Shown: positions 18,452 to 27,106, counted from the first letter of the stretch. The stretch is 64,000 nucleotides of DNA from Flavobacterium agricola (GCF_025919725.1 NZ_CP081495.1:1736001-1800000); one strand, 5' to 3'. A program made the numbers and translations. The notes: generated by a model from the letters alone, not told the origin.

Positions 18452-19275
18452 ACCAATGCGTTTTTATATTCTCCTAAAACTTTTAATTCTTGTGCCATAA
18501 TGGTTAACAAAGCTTTTCCTTTTTCATAATCTTCATAATCCTGAAAAGTAAAATCAACAAAAAAGGAATAGCACCACGGTTTTTCAATCACAGGCATAGA
18601 TTGAATGCGGGTTAAATTTAAATTACAATCGTTCATTACATTAAGCACCGTAGCTAAACTTCCGCCTTTATGTTCTAATTCAAATTTTAAAGATGCTTTG
18701 TTTAAATTTTCTTTGGCATCAAAATCATTTGTAGTTTTAATAATTACAAAACGGGTGTAATTATTTTTAATGGTTTGAATTTGATGACCAATAATTTCTA
18801 ATCCGTACAATGTTGCTGCAGTTTCGCTAGCAATTGCGCCAATACCTTTTAATTGGTTCGCATAAATTCTGCGTGCCGTTTCTGCCGTATCAACATCTTC
18901 AACCAATTTAATGTGCGGATATTGTGCAAAAAAATCTTGACATTGTAACAACGCCATGGGATGCGAATGTACCTCAGTAATATCACTAATGGTTTGCCCA
19001 GGTAAAACCATTAAATTTTGGTTAATGTTTAAATAATGTTCTCCCACTACATGCAAATTATTGGCATCAATTAAAGCATGGTTTGGAATTATAGAACCTG
19101 CTATAGAATTTTCTATCGCCATAATAGCTACATTACTTTTTTGGGTTAACAAGCTATTTACCACAGCCGGGAAAGACAAGCATTCGTCTAAATTATCATA
19201 CGCACCAAAATATTCGTTAGCAACTTGATGATGAAAAGAACCTTTAATGCCTTGAATGGCGATTGTATTTTTCAT
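18448..19275 (-). CDS. pheA: Prephenate dehydratase
   Basis: Converts prephenate to phenylpyruvate for phenylalanine synthesis. The 275-residue protein has the catalytic region (ENSIAGSI, and the TRF motif in NNYTRFVII) and a C-terminal ACT domain. In the ACT domain the usual regulatory ESRP is replaced by RIQSMP, while the GSLATVL stretch corresponding to the GALxxL element is present. It is the first structural gene after the aromatic leader peptide and attenuator, and overlaps the aminotransferase gene by four bases. Confidence 0.95.
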   Translation of the reverse strand: MKNTIAIQGIKGSFHHQVANEYFGAYDNLDECLSFPAVVNSLLTQKSNVAIMAIENSIAGSIIPNHALIDANNLHVVGEHYLNINQNLMVLPGQTISDITEVHSHPMALLQCQDFFAQYPHIKLVEDVDTAETARRIYANQLKGIGAIASETAATLYGLEIIGHQIQTIKNNYTRFVIIKTTNDFDAKENLNKASLKFELEHKGGSLATVLNVMNDCNLNLTRIQSMPVIEKPWCYSFFVDFTFQDYEDYEKGKALLTIMAQELKVLGEYKNALV

Positions 19276-19289
19276 AAAAATTAGTTTAT

Positions 19290-19321
19290 AAAAAAATCCC
19301 GACGGATTACCATCGGGATTT
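19290..19321 (-). terminator. Attenuator terminator upstream of pheA
   Basis: In minus-strand RNA: AUCCCGAUGG, loop UAAU, CCGUCGGGAU followed by seven U, only about 15 bases before the pheA ATG and after the leader ORF. The 5' arm (AAAUCCC, plus 19321-19315) can instead pair with GGGAUUU inside the leader ORF (plus 19378-19372). Confidence 0.85.
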
Positions 19322-19356
19322 ATTATGTATTATTAAAAATTAACTAAAACCTAAAT

Positions 19357-19437
19357 TTAAGACATACAACAAAATCCCTCTCTGTTCCAAAAGAAGTAAA
19401 AGAAAAAGTTGTAAAAATAGGTTGCAGATAAATTCAT
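19357..19437 (-). CDS. Aromatic leader peptide of the pheA operon (attenuation)
   Basis: A 26-codon ORF with ATG at 19437 and TAA at 19357. The peptide contains the run YFYNFFFYFFW (residues 7-17); 7 Phe, 3 Tyr and 1 Trp make up 11 of 26 residues. Directly after this run its codons include GGGATTT, which can pair with the 5' arm of the downstream terminator. This is the canonical layout of ribosome-mediated attenuation: a ribosome stalled at the Phe/Tyr codons leaves GGGAUUU free to form the antiterminator. It is too short for normal gene finding. A promoter of Bacteroidota type lies upstream (19482-19475). Confidence 0.88.
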   Translation of the reverse strand: MNLSATYFYNFFFYFFWNREGFCCMS

Positions 19438-19474
19438 TATTGTATTTGTCTAAATTTTCGCATTGTGCGTTTCA

Positions 19475-19507
19475 CAAATATATGTAAATATTTTTTTGAT
19501 GAACAAG
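19475..19507 (-). promoter_or_regulatory. Promoter of the leader-pheA operon
   Basis: Minus strand CTTG (19507-19504), 21-base spacer, TATATTTG (19482-19475). The leader ATG follows about 37 bases downstream. Confidence 0.7.
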
Positions 19508-19566
19508 AAAAAAATCAATTTTTTTTTACTGTATATTAGTGCTTTCGTTTTAAACACAAAATATCC

Positions 19567-20472
19567 ATGTCAATAGAAGTAAAAAACATATCTAAATTTT
19601 ACGGCGAGCAACAAGCCTTGCAAGACGTAAATTTTACCATAAAAAAAGGAGAAATTGTTGGTTTTTTAGGCCCGAATGGTGCAGGAAAATCAAGCTTAAT
19701 GAAAATATTGACTACCTTTCTAACTGCTGATGAAGGTGAAGCTTTTGTGAACGGATTTAATGTAAATACGCAAGCCAAACAAGTACAAAAATCGGTGGGA
19801 TATTTACCCGAACATAATCCGTTGTATTTAGATTTATACGTGCGCGAATATTTAGCTTTTAATGCCGATGTATATAAAATTAGCAAAAACAGAATAGAAG
19901 AAGTTATTGCTTTAACCGGATTAACGCCCGAAGCGAACAAAAAAATCGGACAACTTTCTAAAGGCTATCGTCAACGTGTAGGATTAGCAACTGCCTTATT
20001 GCACGATCCGGAAGTTTTAATTTTAGACGAACCAACTACCGGATTAGATCCGAATCAATTGGTTGAAATTCGAGATTTAATTAAAAATATTGGCAAAAAC
20101 AAAACGGTATTTCTATCAACGCACATCATGCAAGAGGTAGAAGCCATTTGTGATCGCGTTATTATTATTAATCATGGAAAAATAGTTACCGATAACAATT
20201 TAGGTAATTTAATAGCCGAAGAAAAAGGTAAAAAACAAGAGTTAATTGTTGAATTTGATAAAGAAATTATTGCCGAGCTTTTATTAGAAATTGAGCAATT
20301 ACAAGCGCACAAACAAATCAACGCAACAACATGGGAATTAACTTTTGAAACTGAACAAGATATGCGCCCGGTGCTTTTTGACTTTGCACAAAAACACCAA
20401 TTACGCACGTTACAATTGTTTTTAAAAGACAAAAACTTAGAAGTTATTTTTAGAGAAAAAACAAAAAAATAA
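19567..20472 (+). CDS. gldA: Gliding motility ABC transporter ATP-binding protein GldA
   Basis: ATPase subunit of the GldA-GldF-GldG transporter needed for gliding in flavobacteria. The 301-residue protein has Walker A GPNGAGKS at about residue 38, signature LSKGYRQRVG, Walker B LILDEPTTGLDP and the switch histidine in STHIMQEV. gldF and gldG are not adjacent, which is also usual in relatives. It is divergent from the pheA leader region and convergent with the LolC/E-type permease gene. Confidence 0.92.
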   Translation: MSIEVKNISKFYGEQQALQDVNFTIKKGEIVGFLGPNGAGKSSLMKILTTFLTADEGEAFVNGFNVNTQAKQVQKSVGYLPEHNPLYLDLYVREYLAFNADVYKISKNRIEEVIALTGLTPEANKKIGQLSKGYRQRVGLATALLHDPEVLILDEPTTGLDPNQLVEIRDLIKNIGKNKTVFLSTHIMQEVEAICDRVIIINHGKIVTDNNLGNLIAEEKGKKQELIVEFDKEIIAELLLEIEQLQAHKQINATTWELTFETEQDMRPVLFDFAQKHQLRTLQLFLKDKNLEVIFREKTKK

Positions 20473-20501
20473 AAAAGTCCGATTTAAAATCGGACTTTTT
20501 T
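20471..20501. terminator. Bidirectional terminator between gldA and the permease gene
   Basis: GTCCGAT, loop TTAA, ATCGGAC, with A-run left and T-run right. Confidence 0.88.
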
Positions 20502-21735
20502 ATTGAAATTTAATCGCTTTTGAAGGCGCTATTTTTGTTATAATATAGGACGGAATTAATAAAATTAGTAAACAAATTACTATGGTTCCAACATTTAATG
20601 CTGCTATTTGCAACCAATCTATATGCACCGGAGCATATTTTACATAATAACTTTCTGGGTTTAAAGTTACCACTTTACCATATTTTTGAATATAAATTAA
20701 TCCAATACCAATAGCATTTCCAATAGATAAACCAATTATGATTAAATAAGCAGCGTTGTATAAAAATATTTTTCTAATAGTCCAGTTGCTTGCGCCCAAA
20801 GCTTTTAAAATACCAATCATTTGGGTACGTTCTAAAATTAAAACCAACAAAGCAACAATCATATTTACAGCTGATATTAAAATCATGAAAAATATGATGC
20901 CAATAATATTAAAATCTAACAATTCTAACCATTCAAAAATATTGGGAAATTTTTGTACAATGGTATAACTATTATAAGTTGCCGGAATTTCGGTGTACAC
21001 CGCATCCCCTATTTCATCAATCTTTTTAAAATCGGTTACAAAAACTTCAAGGTTACCAACTTGGTTTTCTTTCCATTTATTAAAACGCTGTACATGTCGA
21101 ATATCGCCAATAATATAACTTGCGTCGTAATCAGCTAAGCCGGAATTGTAAATAGCCGCAATTGTAAATCGGCGAGAAAAAGGCAACTTTTCGGCACTAT
21201 CACGCAAAAAAAACGTGTTAAATGCATCGCCAACTTTTAAGTTTAATCGGTTTGCTAAAAATTCCGATATCGCAATATCATTCGATATATTTTCAGAAAA
21301 TTGCGGCAATTTGCCCGCAACCACATATTCTTGCAGTTGGTCCCAATAAAAATTTTTATCAACGCCTTTTAAAATAATTCCTTCAAAGGCATCTTCTGTT
21401 CTAATAATTCCGCCGGTGCTTGCAACCGCTTGTACATGACTAATTCCGTCCATTTCTTTAACATAATCATATAAATTATCAGAAACGGTAATGGGCGAAA
21501 TACTAACTTCAGAATTATTATTATCAAAATTAGAAATAATAATGTGCCCATGAAATGCGCCAATTTTTTCGCGTATTTTTTCTTGTAAGCCAATTCCAGT
21601 AGCTACCGACACAATCATCATAATCATGCTAATTACAATTGCTGTAATTGCTATTTTTATAATTGGGCCAGAAACATTACTTTTATTACTTTTAGCTTTT
21701 ATAAGTCGTTGAGCTATAAAATATTCTAATTTCAA
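20500..21735 (-). CDS. FtsX-like / LolC-LolE family ABC permease
   Basis: A 411-residue inner-membrane protein of the MacB/FtsX permease family. One membrane helix lies near residues 25-50, a large periplasmic domain follows (about 50-270), then three C-terminal helices that form the FtsX domain. The architecture fits LolC/LolE, which extract lipoproteins for sorting to the outer membrane, but the partner ATPase is not adjacent. It is divergent from the NamZ-type lipoprotein gene with only five bases between start codons, so the two promoters must overlap the coding ends. Confidence 0.85.
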   Translation of the reverse strand: MKLEYFIAQRLIKAKSNKSNVSGPIIKIAITAIVISMIMMIVSVATGIGLQEKIREKIGAFHGHIIISNFDNNNSEVSISPITVSDNLYDYVKEMDGISHVQAVASTGGIIRTEDAFEGIILKGVDKNFYWDQLQEYVVAGKLPQFSENISNDIAISEFLANRLNLKVGDAFNTFFLRDSAEKLPFSRRFTIAAIYNSGLADYDASYIIGDIRHVQRFNKWKENQVGNLEVFVTDFKKIDEIGDAVYTEIPATYNSYTIVQKFPNIFEWLELLDFNIIGIIFFMILISAVNMIVALLVLILERTQMIGILKALGASNWTIRKIFLYNAAYLIIIGLSIGNAIGIGLIYIQKYGKVVTLNPESYYVKYAPVHIDWLQIAALNVGTIVICLLILLIPSYIITKIAPSKAIKFQ

Positions 21736-21740
21736 AATTT

Positions 21741-22952
21741 ATGCATTCAAATTTAATTCTCAAAAATACAGTTTTATTTTTTGCTTTAAGTATTTTTTCG
21801 TGCGGAAAATCAGCGCAAATAAATAATTCGCCCATTCCAACAACAACAAGCTTACAAACAGTACAGCAACCTATAAAAACAGGTGCACAAGTTTTGGATA
21901 AACATCTTGATTTGTTACAAAATAAAAAAGTTGGGGTTTTAACCAATCAATCAGGTATGGTAACCGATTCGTTGCATTTGGTTGATTATTTATTGGAACA
22001 AAAAATAAACGTAACGAAAATTTATGCGCCCGAACATGGATTTAGAGGAACTGCTGATGCGGGAGAATTAATTAAAGACGGAAAAGACACAAAAACCGGA
22101 TTACCAATTATTTCGTTATACGGTAACAACAAAAAGCCAAAACCCGAACAATTAAAAGATGTGGACGTTTTAGTTTTTGATTTGCAAGATGTAGGTGCAC
22201 GTTTTTACACCTATATTTCATCCTTACATTATGTAATGGAAGCTTGCGCTGAACAAAACATTCCAATTGTTGTTTTAGATCGACCAAACCCAAACGGTGC
22301 GTTGGTTGACGGTCCTATTTTAGAACCAGAACATACCAGCTTTGTTGGCATGCACCCAATCCCCGTACTTCACGGTATGACCATTGGCGAATATGCCCAA
22401 ATGATTAATGGGGAAGGTTGGTTAAAAAACAAAGCAAAAGCGGATTTAACCGTAATTAAAAATGAAAATTACAACCATAATTTACCGTACGTTTTACCTG
22501 TAAAACCTTCGCCAAACTTACCAAATGCGCAAGCAATTAATTTATATGCAAGCTTGTGTTTTTTTGAAGGAACCAATGTTAGCGTTGGACGCGGAACCGA
22601 ACAGCAATTTCAAATATATGGTTCGCCATTTATTAAAAACGCAAATTTTAGCTTTACCCCCAAACCAAACTTCGGAGCGAAAGATCCGATGCATAATGGC
22701 AAACTTTGTTATGGCGTTGATTTAAGTAATGAACCGCAATTAACCCAACTAGAATTAAAATATTTGTTAGATGCTTATCAAAATACCGAAGATAAAACCA
22801 AGTTTTTTAATTCCTTTTTCACCAAATTAGCCGGTACCAAAAAATTACAGCAGCAAATTGAAAAAGGCATGACCGAAGATGAAATTAGAGCAAGTTGGGA
22901 AGTTGGACTTAATCAGTTTAAAAATACGCGCGCAAAATATTTATTATATTAA
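21741..22952 (+). CDS. NamZ-type (DUF1343) exo-beta-N-acetylmuramidase lipoprotein
   Basis: A 403-residue DUF1343 protein; characterised members are exo-acting N-acetylmuramidases involved in peptidoglycan recycling. The signal peptide ends in lipobox SIFSC, so it should be lipid-anchored outside the inner membrane. Conserved blocks are VGVLTNQSGMV, YAPEHGFRG, FDLQDVGARFYTY and NVSVGRGTEQQFQ. The start codon is five bases from that of the divergent permease gene. Confidence 0.9.
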   Translation: MHSNLILKNTVLFFALSIFSCGKSAQINNSPIPTTTSLQTVQQPIKTGAQVLDKHLDLLQNKKVGVLTNQSGMVTDSLHLVDYLLEQKINVTKIYAPEHGFRGTADAGELIKDGKDTKTGLPIISLYGNNKKPKPEQLKDVDVLVFDLQDVGARFYTYISSLHYVMEACAEQNIPIVVLDRPNPNGALVDGPILEPEHTSFVGMHPIPVLHGMTIGEYAQMINGEGWLKNKAKADLTVIKNENYNHNLPYVLPVKPSPNLPNAQAINLYASLCFFEGTNVSVGRGTEQQFQIYGSPFIKNANFSFTPKPNFGAKDPMHNGKLCYGVDLSNEPQLTQLELKYLLDAYQNTEDKTKFFNSFFTKLAGTKKLQQQIEKGMTEDEIRASWEVGLNQFKNTRAKYLLY

Positions 22953-22989
22953 AAAGTAAAAGTCGAGAAATTCTCGACTTTTACTTTTT
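22951..22989. terminator. Bidirectional terminator
   Basis: AAAAGTAAAAGTCGAGAA and its reverse complement form a stem of about 18 bp between convergent genes. Confidence 0.9.
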
Positions 22990-23482
22990 ATAAAGGCATT
23001 TTCTTTTTCATTTCTTCTACAATGCGATACGCTGCCGGACAAATTTCTACATTTTTTAAAGTTAAGTTTGAAATTTGATGAAACTTGTTTCGATCGGTAT
23101 GCGGAAATTCTTTGCAAGCTTTAGGGCGCACATCATAAATCATGCAATAATTATCCTGATCTAAAAACGTACAAGGAACTTGCTGCAAAACATAATCTTT
23201 ATCTTCATCAATACGTAAATACTGATCTATAAATTGTTGTGGTTTTTGTCTAAAATGTTTGGCAATACGTTCTATATCTGCCGTTGTAAATAACGGACCA
23301 GTAGTTTTACAACAATTGGCACAAGTTAAACAATCGGTACGTTTAAATTCGGCATCATGCAGTTGCTGCATCCTATAATCTAAATCTTTAGGTTGTTTCT
23401 TTTTAAGCTTATCAAAATACTTTTTTGTTTCCTTATGCGTATCTTTGGCCAACTTTGGCAGCTGTTGTAAAAATTTTTGCAA
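22988..23482 (-). CDS. YkgJ-family cysteine cluster protein
   Basis: A 164-residue protein with the zinc/iron-chelating cysteine cluster domain (UPF0153): CLTCANCC at about residues 51-58, then CTFLD, CMIYDVRPKAC and a last Cys near the C-terminus. The N-terminal 37 residues are a lysine-rich helix. The first in-frame start is TTG (23482); the next ATG would remove that conserved-looking helix, so I accept TTG. Biochemical function is unknown. Confidence 0.85.
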   Translation of the reverse strand: MQKFLQQLPKLAKDTHKETKKYFDKLKKKQPKDLDYRMQQLHDAEFKRTDCLTCANCCKTTGPLFTTADIERIAKHFRQKPQQFIDQYLRIDEDKDYVLQQVPCTFLDQDNYCMIYDVRPKACKEFPHTDRNKFHQISNLTLKNVEICPAAYRIVEEMKKKMPL

Positions 23483-23535
23483 AACGTAATTTTTTTTACA
23501 AAAATACAGCGCTTTATTTTTAATTGAAATTTTTT

Positions 23536-24246
23536 ATGAAAGATTTATTTGGTCAAGCCATATACGATTATCATTTTAATCAGAATCCTGAAGATTTAAT
23601 TACAGAAACATCGATTTCTGAAGCCGATGATATGCCTGTTGCGTATTTGTTTAGAACTTATAAAGAAATGCCTAAAATAGAACAAAAAGCCATGCAATTG
23701 GCTTATGGTAAAGTTTTAGATGTTGGTTGCGGAGCAGGCAGCCATGCGTTGTATTTACAAAACGATAAAAATTTAGAAGTAACTGCTATTGACATTTCGC
23801 CTAAAGCTATTGAGGTTTGCTTAGATCGCGGATTAAAATCAGCTTTAAATGTAAATGTTTTAGCAATTGAGAATCAGAAATACGATACCATTATTTTATT
23901 AATGAACGGCATTGGTATTGCGCAGCAACTAAAAAAAATAAGTACTTTTTTAAAACAACTTAAAAACTTACTAAACCCAAACGGACAAATATTAGTAGAT
24001 AGCAGCGATATTATTTATATGTTTGATGAAGATGAAGATGGCGGAAAATGGATTCCTTCTGAACGCGATTATTACGGCGAAGTAAGTTTTACCATAACCT
24101 ACAAAGGCGAAACCGAAAATGCTTTTGATTGGTTGTACATAGATTATAATACCTTACAAAATGCTGCACATGCAAACGGATTAAATTGCGAATTGGTTAT
24201 TGAGGGCGACAATTACGATTATTTAGCTAAGCTAACCCATTTATAA
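23536..24246 (+). CDS. Class I SAM-dependent methyltransferase
   Basis: A 236-residue Rossmann-fold methyltransferase with motif I VLDVGCGAGSHALYL at about residues 63-77 and the acidic ribose-binding residue in VTAIDISPKAI. I start at the ATG at 23536 rather than the in-frame TTG four codons upstream. The substrate cannot be inferred. It stands alone between divergent ykgJ-type and convergent DUF2059 genes, with its own terminator. Confidence 0.88.
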   Translation: MKDLFGQAIYDYHFNQNPEDLITETSISEADDMPVAYLFRTYKEMPKIEQKAMQLAYGKVLDVGCGAGSHALYLQNDKNLEVTAIDISPKAIEVCLDRGLKSALNVNVLAIENQKYDTIILLMNGIGIAQQLKKISTFLKQLKNLLNPNGQILVDSSDIIYMFDEDEDGGKWIPSERDYYGEVSFTITYKGETENAFDWLYIDYNTLQNAAHANGLNCELVIEGDNYDYLAKLTHL

Positions 24247-24283
24247 AAAAGAAAGCCAATCTTAAAGATTGGCTTTCTTTTTT
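24245..24283. terminator. Bidirectional terminator
   Basis: GAAAGCCAATCTT and AAGATTGGCTTTC around a one-base centre, with A-run and T-run, between convergent genes. Confidence 0.9.
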
Positions 24284-24683
24284 ATTGCATATATTTCATA
24301 ACCGCTTCTTGCATTTCAGTCATTAGCGCTTGTTGGTTCGCAATTACATCGCGAGTAATTTTAGCGTTATTCTCTTTCATTTTTTTTCCGATAGAAGAAT
24401 TATAAAAGTTTTTAAGCTCTGCAATTTCAGCTTTTGTATAATATTTAATCCAGATTTCGGCAACTTTATCGGTATTACGATCTAAAATACCTTGAAAATC
24501 TTTTTTAAAATCAGCTTGTTTTGCTTCAGGAATCATGCCAATAACTTGCTCTAAAGCAACATCGTATTGGTCGTTAACACCTGCTAAAACCATAACTTCT
24601 TTAACTTCAGCAACCGATGGTTGTTGCGCTTGGGCAAATTGTACAAAACCAATTACAAGGGCAGTAAAAAATAACTTCTTCAT
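24282..24683 (-). CDS. DUF2059 secreted protein
   Basis: A 133-residue protein with a cleavable signal peptide (MKKLFFTALVIGFVQFAQAQ) and a helical DUF2059 domain (ELKNFYNSSIGKKM is typical). It is predicted to be periplasmic. The family has no established function. Confidence 0.82.
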   Translation of the reverse strand: MKKLFFTALVIGFVQFAQAQQPSVAEVKEVMVLAGVNDQYDVALEQVIGMIPEAKQADFKKDFQGILDRNTDKVAEIWIKYYTKAEIAELKNFYNSSIGKKMKENNAKITRDVIANQQALMTEMQEAVMKYMQ

Positions 24684-24733
24684 ATTTAAAATGTATTAGA
24701 TAGTAAATATAACGTGAAAAAGTTAAAAAACGT

Positions 24734-25366
24734 TTACGGAATATTTAAATATTTATGTGTTTGTAATGATATGCGCCATTTTGGATTGGCCATGACATAA
24801 TCAACAATCATTTGCGTATAAACTTCTTTTTTACTCCATTCAGGTTGTAAATACAACACACAATTTGGTCCAACTTTAGCAGCTTGTTGTTCTGCAAACT
24901 CAAAATCATTTTTGTTATGAATAATCATTTTAAGTTCGTGAGCTAACGGATATATTTCATCAACCGGTAACTTTGTTTTTTTAGGAGATAAACAAATCCA
25001 ATCCCAATGTCCGGTAACCGGATAAGCACCAGAAGTTTCAATATGCACGCGTAAACCTGCATCTTTTAAAGCTAAAGTTAACGGATTCATGTTCCAAGTT
25101 AATGGTTCTCCTCCAGTAACAACAACCGTTTTGGCATGTTTTTTTGCATTATCAACAATAACTTGTGTTGCTGTTGGCGGGTGTAAATTGGCATCCCAAC
25201 TTTCTTTCACATCACACCAATGGCAACCTACATCGCATCCTCCAACTCTAATAAAATAAGCAGCAGTACCGGTATAAGCGCCTTCACCTTGAATGGTATA
25301 AAACTCTTCCATTAAAGGCAACATTGTGCCTTGGTCCACAGCTAATTGTATTTCTTCAGTCATCAT
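24734..25366 (-). CDS. queE: 7-carboxy-7-deazaguanine synthase
   Basis: Radical-SAM enzyme that converts 6-carboxytetrahydropterin to 7-carboxy-7-deazaguanine in queuosine synthesis. Seen: FYTIQGEGAYTG, the CxxxCxxC cluster motif in GGCDVGCHWCD, VVVTGGEPL, and ETSG. About 210 residues. An in-frame TTG lies seven codons further upstream; I prefer the paired ATGs at 25366/25363. queA is at 10550-11599; the other pathway genes are not in the window. Confidence 0.93.
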   Translation of the reverse strand: MMTEEIQLAVDQGTMLPLMEEFYTIQGEGAYTGTAAYFIRVGGCDVGCHWCDVKESWDANLHPPTATQVIVDNAKKHAKTVVVTGGEPLTWNMNPLTLALKDAGLRVHIETSGAYPVTGHWDWICLSPKKTKLPVDEIYPLAHELKMIIHNKNDFEFAEQQAAKVGPNCVLYLQPEWSKKEVYTQMIVDYVMANPKWRISLQTHKYLNIP

Positions 25367-25436
25367 ATCAAATAAAATAGTTTGCAAAGATATATAATAT
25401 ATCGGTAAAGATTGGGGTTCTAAAACTTAATTTAAC

Positions 25437-25467
25437 AAAAAACTCAAACCTAGGTTTGAGTTTTTTG
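25437..25467. terminator. Terminator after the PstS-like gene
   Basis: Perfect palindrome AACTCAAACCTA plus GGTTTGAGTT with A-run and T-run on either side. Confidence 0.82.
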
Positions 25468-25469
25468 TA

Positions 25470-26372
25470 TTATTTAATAATTTGAATTTCGCGTGTTGGC
25501 GGGTAAGATGGTACCAAGCCCGCTTTTAAAATGATGCGTTGTCCGTCTTGTCCGGCAATGTAAGAAGCAAATCCCATGCCTAAACCAGTTTTACCTTGAA
25601 TGTTAATTAAGTAAATATCACGAGTGAATGGATAGGTTTTATCCATAATTTCTGTTTGGTTTGGCTTAGAAATTTTACCGTCTTTTTCAATACCCAAAAC
25701 TTTAAGTTTATCTACTTGTGGTGCTAATTTACCAGGTTGTGTTAACCAATTTACGCCAACAATACCAATAGCATCAACAGTATTTGCCGTATTTTTAATA
25801 ACTTCGGCATTACTTTTAGCTGCAAAAATATTAGTTGTTACGGCTTTATCTAATCCATATAAATCTAATAACGATTGCATAGTACTCGAATTCGAATTGT
25901 CAAAATATAACTTATAAGCAGAAGGCTCTCCTTTAAGTATTTTTTCAATTTCTGAATATGAAATCACTGAATCTTTAGCTGTTTTTGGCGCTATGAATGC
26001 AATAGCATCTGTAGCAATTGGGGTACGTACTGGCGTAACAGGAACAGATTTAAAATAAGCAATTTCTTGTTCAGTTAAATCTCGTGCGATAATTCCAATG
26101 CGCTCTTGATCTTTAACTAAATCATTAAAAACTTCGTTTTGAGGTTTGGTTACCAAATTCAACTTGGCATTAGAATAAATGGATTCAAATACCAATTGTG
26201 CATCTTCTACCACAGGAAAAACTGTTTCATCTACTAAAATGGTTGCAGTACCCTGAACTGGAGTTTCTTTAAAAGTTTCAGGTTGTCCCTTTTGATTTTG
26301 ATTTGGGTCTTTTTTACAAGCAGAAAATCCTAATGCAAGTAATGACAGGCAAATTATTTTATATCTCAACAT
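25470..26372 (-). CDS. PstS-like periplasmic-binding lipoprotein
   Basis: A 300-residue substrate-binding-protein-fold lipoprotein (lipobox GFSACKK) of the PstS-like phosphate-binding superfamily. Visible blocks are VFESIY, DAIAFIAP and GDTIGYVG-equivalent DAIGIVGVNWL. It is the last gene of the ExbB-ExbD-ExbD-TonB run, which is the common location of such a protein in flavobacteria, and no Pst permease genes are nearby. A role in phosphate uptake is therefore unproven; it may work with the TonB complex. Confidence 0.82.
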   Translation of the reverse strand: MLRYKIICLSLLALGFSACKKDPNQNQKGQPETFKETPVQGTATILVDETVFPVVEDAQLVFESIYSNAKLNLVTKPQNEVFNDLVKDQERIGIIARDLTEQEIAYFKSVPVTPVRTPIATDAIAFIAPKTAKDSVISYSEIEKILKGEPSAYKLYFDNSNSSTMQSLLDLYGLDKAVTTNIFAAKSNAEVIKNTANTVDAIGIVGVNWLTQPGKLAPQVDKLKVLGIEKDGKISKPNQTEIMDKTYPFTRDIYLINIQGKTGLGMGFASYIAGQDGQRIILKAGLVPSYPPTREIQIIK

Positions 26373-26401
26373 ATGATTAGTTTTAATATTAACAAAAAAA
26401 A

Positions 26402-26815
26402 TTAATTGAATTCAATAGGTAATGTATAAGAGCTACGAACAGCAACTTCGTTTAATTGAGCAGGTTCCCATTTAGGCATAGCTTTCATAACACGAATAAT
26501 TTGTCCTGAAAGACCATAATCTAAATCGTTTAAAACTTGAATCTCACTAAAACTACCGTCACAATCCACATAAAAAGATAATAAAAATTTATATGTAATA
26601 GGCGTACCAAAAAAATTGTAAGCTTCTAAATTATTTTGAAATCTCTTATAAAACTCATCATATCCTTCCTTAGGTTGTGCTGCTATAAAACTTTCATTCA
26701 AATCATCATTAGTAACAGTAATACAAGAAAGCAAATTATTATTTGTAGAAATAGCATCAGTTTGTTGTGCAAAAACAGAAAACGAGAACAAACAGAAAAA
26801 CAACAATTTATTCAT
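26402..26815 (-). CDS. Secreted stand-alone TonB C-terminal-like domain protein
   Basis: A 137-residue protein with a signal peptide (cleavage near FSVFAQQ) and a domain resembling the C-terminal domain of TonB: it shares with the nearby tonB product the sequence pattern GSF..I.VL.D..YG..G..IRV...MPKW.PA. There is no transmembrane anchor or proline-rich linker. It may be a soluble paralogue that engages TonB boxes or the periplasmic side of the complex; this is inference from similarity and position. Confidence 0.75.
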   Translation of the reverse strand: MNKLLFFCLFSFSVFAQQTDAISTNNNLLSCITVTNDDLNESFIAAQPKEGYDEFYKRFQNNLEAYNFFGTPITYKFLLSFYVDCDGSFSEIQVLNDLDYGLSGQIIRVMKAMPKWEPAQLNEVAVRSSYTLPIEFN

Positions 26816-26875
26816 AAAAATAAAATTAATAGTTTGTATAAAGATAAAATAAAAAAAGGAAGCTATTGCCTCCTT

Positions 26876-27106
26876 TTATTCAATTTGTTTAAATTTTAAA
26901 CTCAATCGATAAAATCTAATAATGGCATAAATAATTAAAATTACACCTAAAATTACGCGACTTTTATAAGGTATTTCTACAGGCATGGTTTTCCAAACAA
27001 ATAAAACCACAGCCATAAACACATATAAAATTAAGAAGATTAAGTTTAAAACAAACAGAAATCGCTGTAAAGGCGATTTCTGTTTTAATATTTCTATAAA
27101 ATTCAT
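26876..27106 (-). CDS. Hypothetical small membrane protein of the TonB operon
   Basis: A 76-residue protein with two membrane helices (about residues 14-37 and 47-66) and charged ends. Its ATG overlaps the tonB stop codon by one base (TAATG), which indicates translational coupling. Function unknown; its place suggests a link with the TonB complex. Confidence 0.75.
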   Translation of the reverse strand: MNFIEILKQKSPLQRFLFVLNLIFLILYVFMAVVLFVWKTMPVEIPYKSRVILGVILIIYAIIRFYRLSLKFKQIE

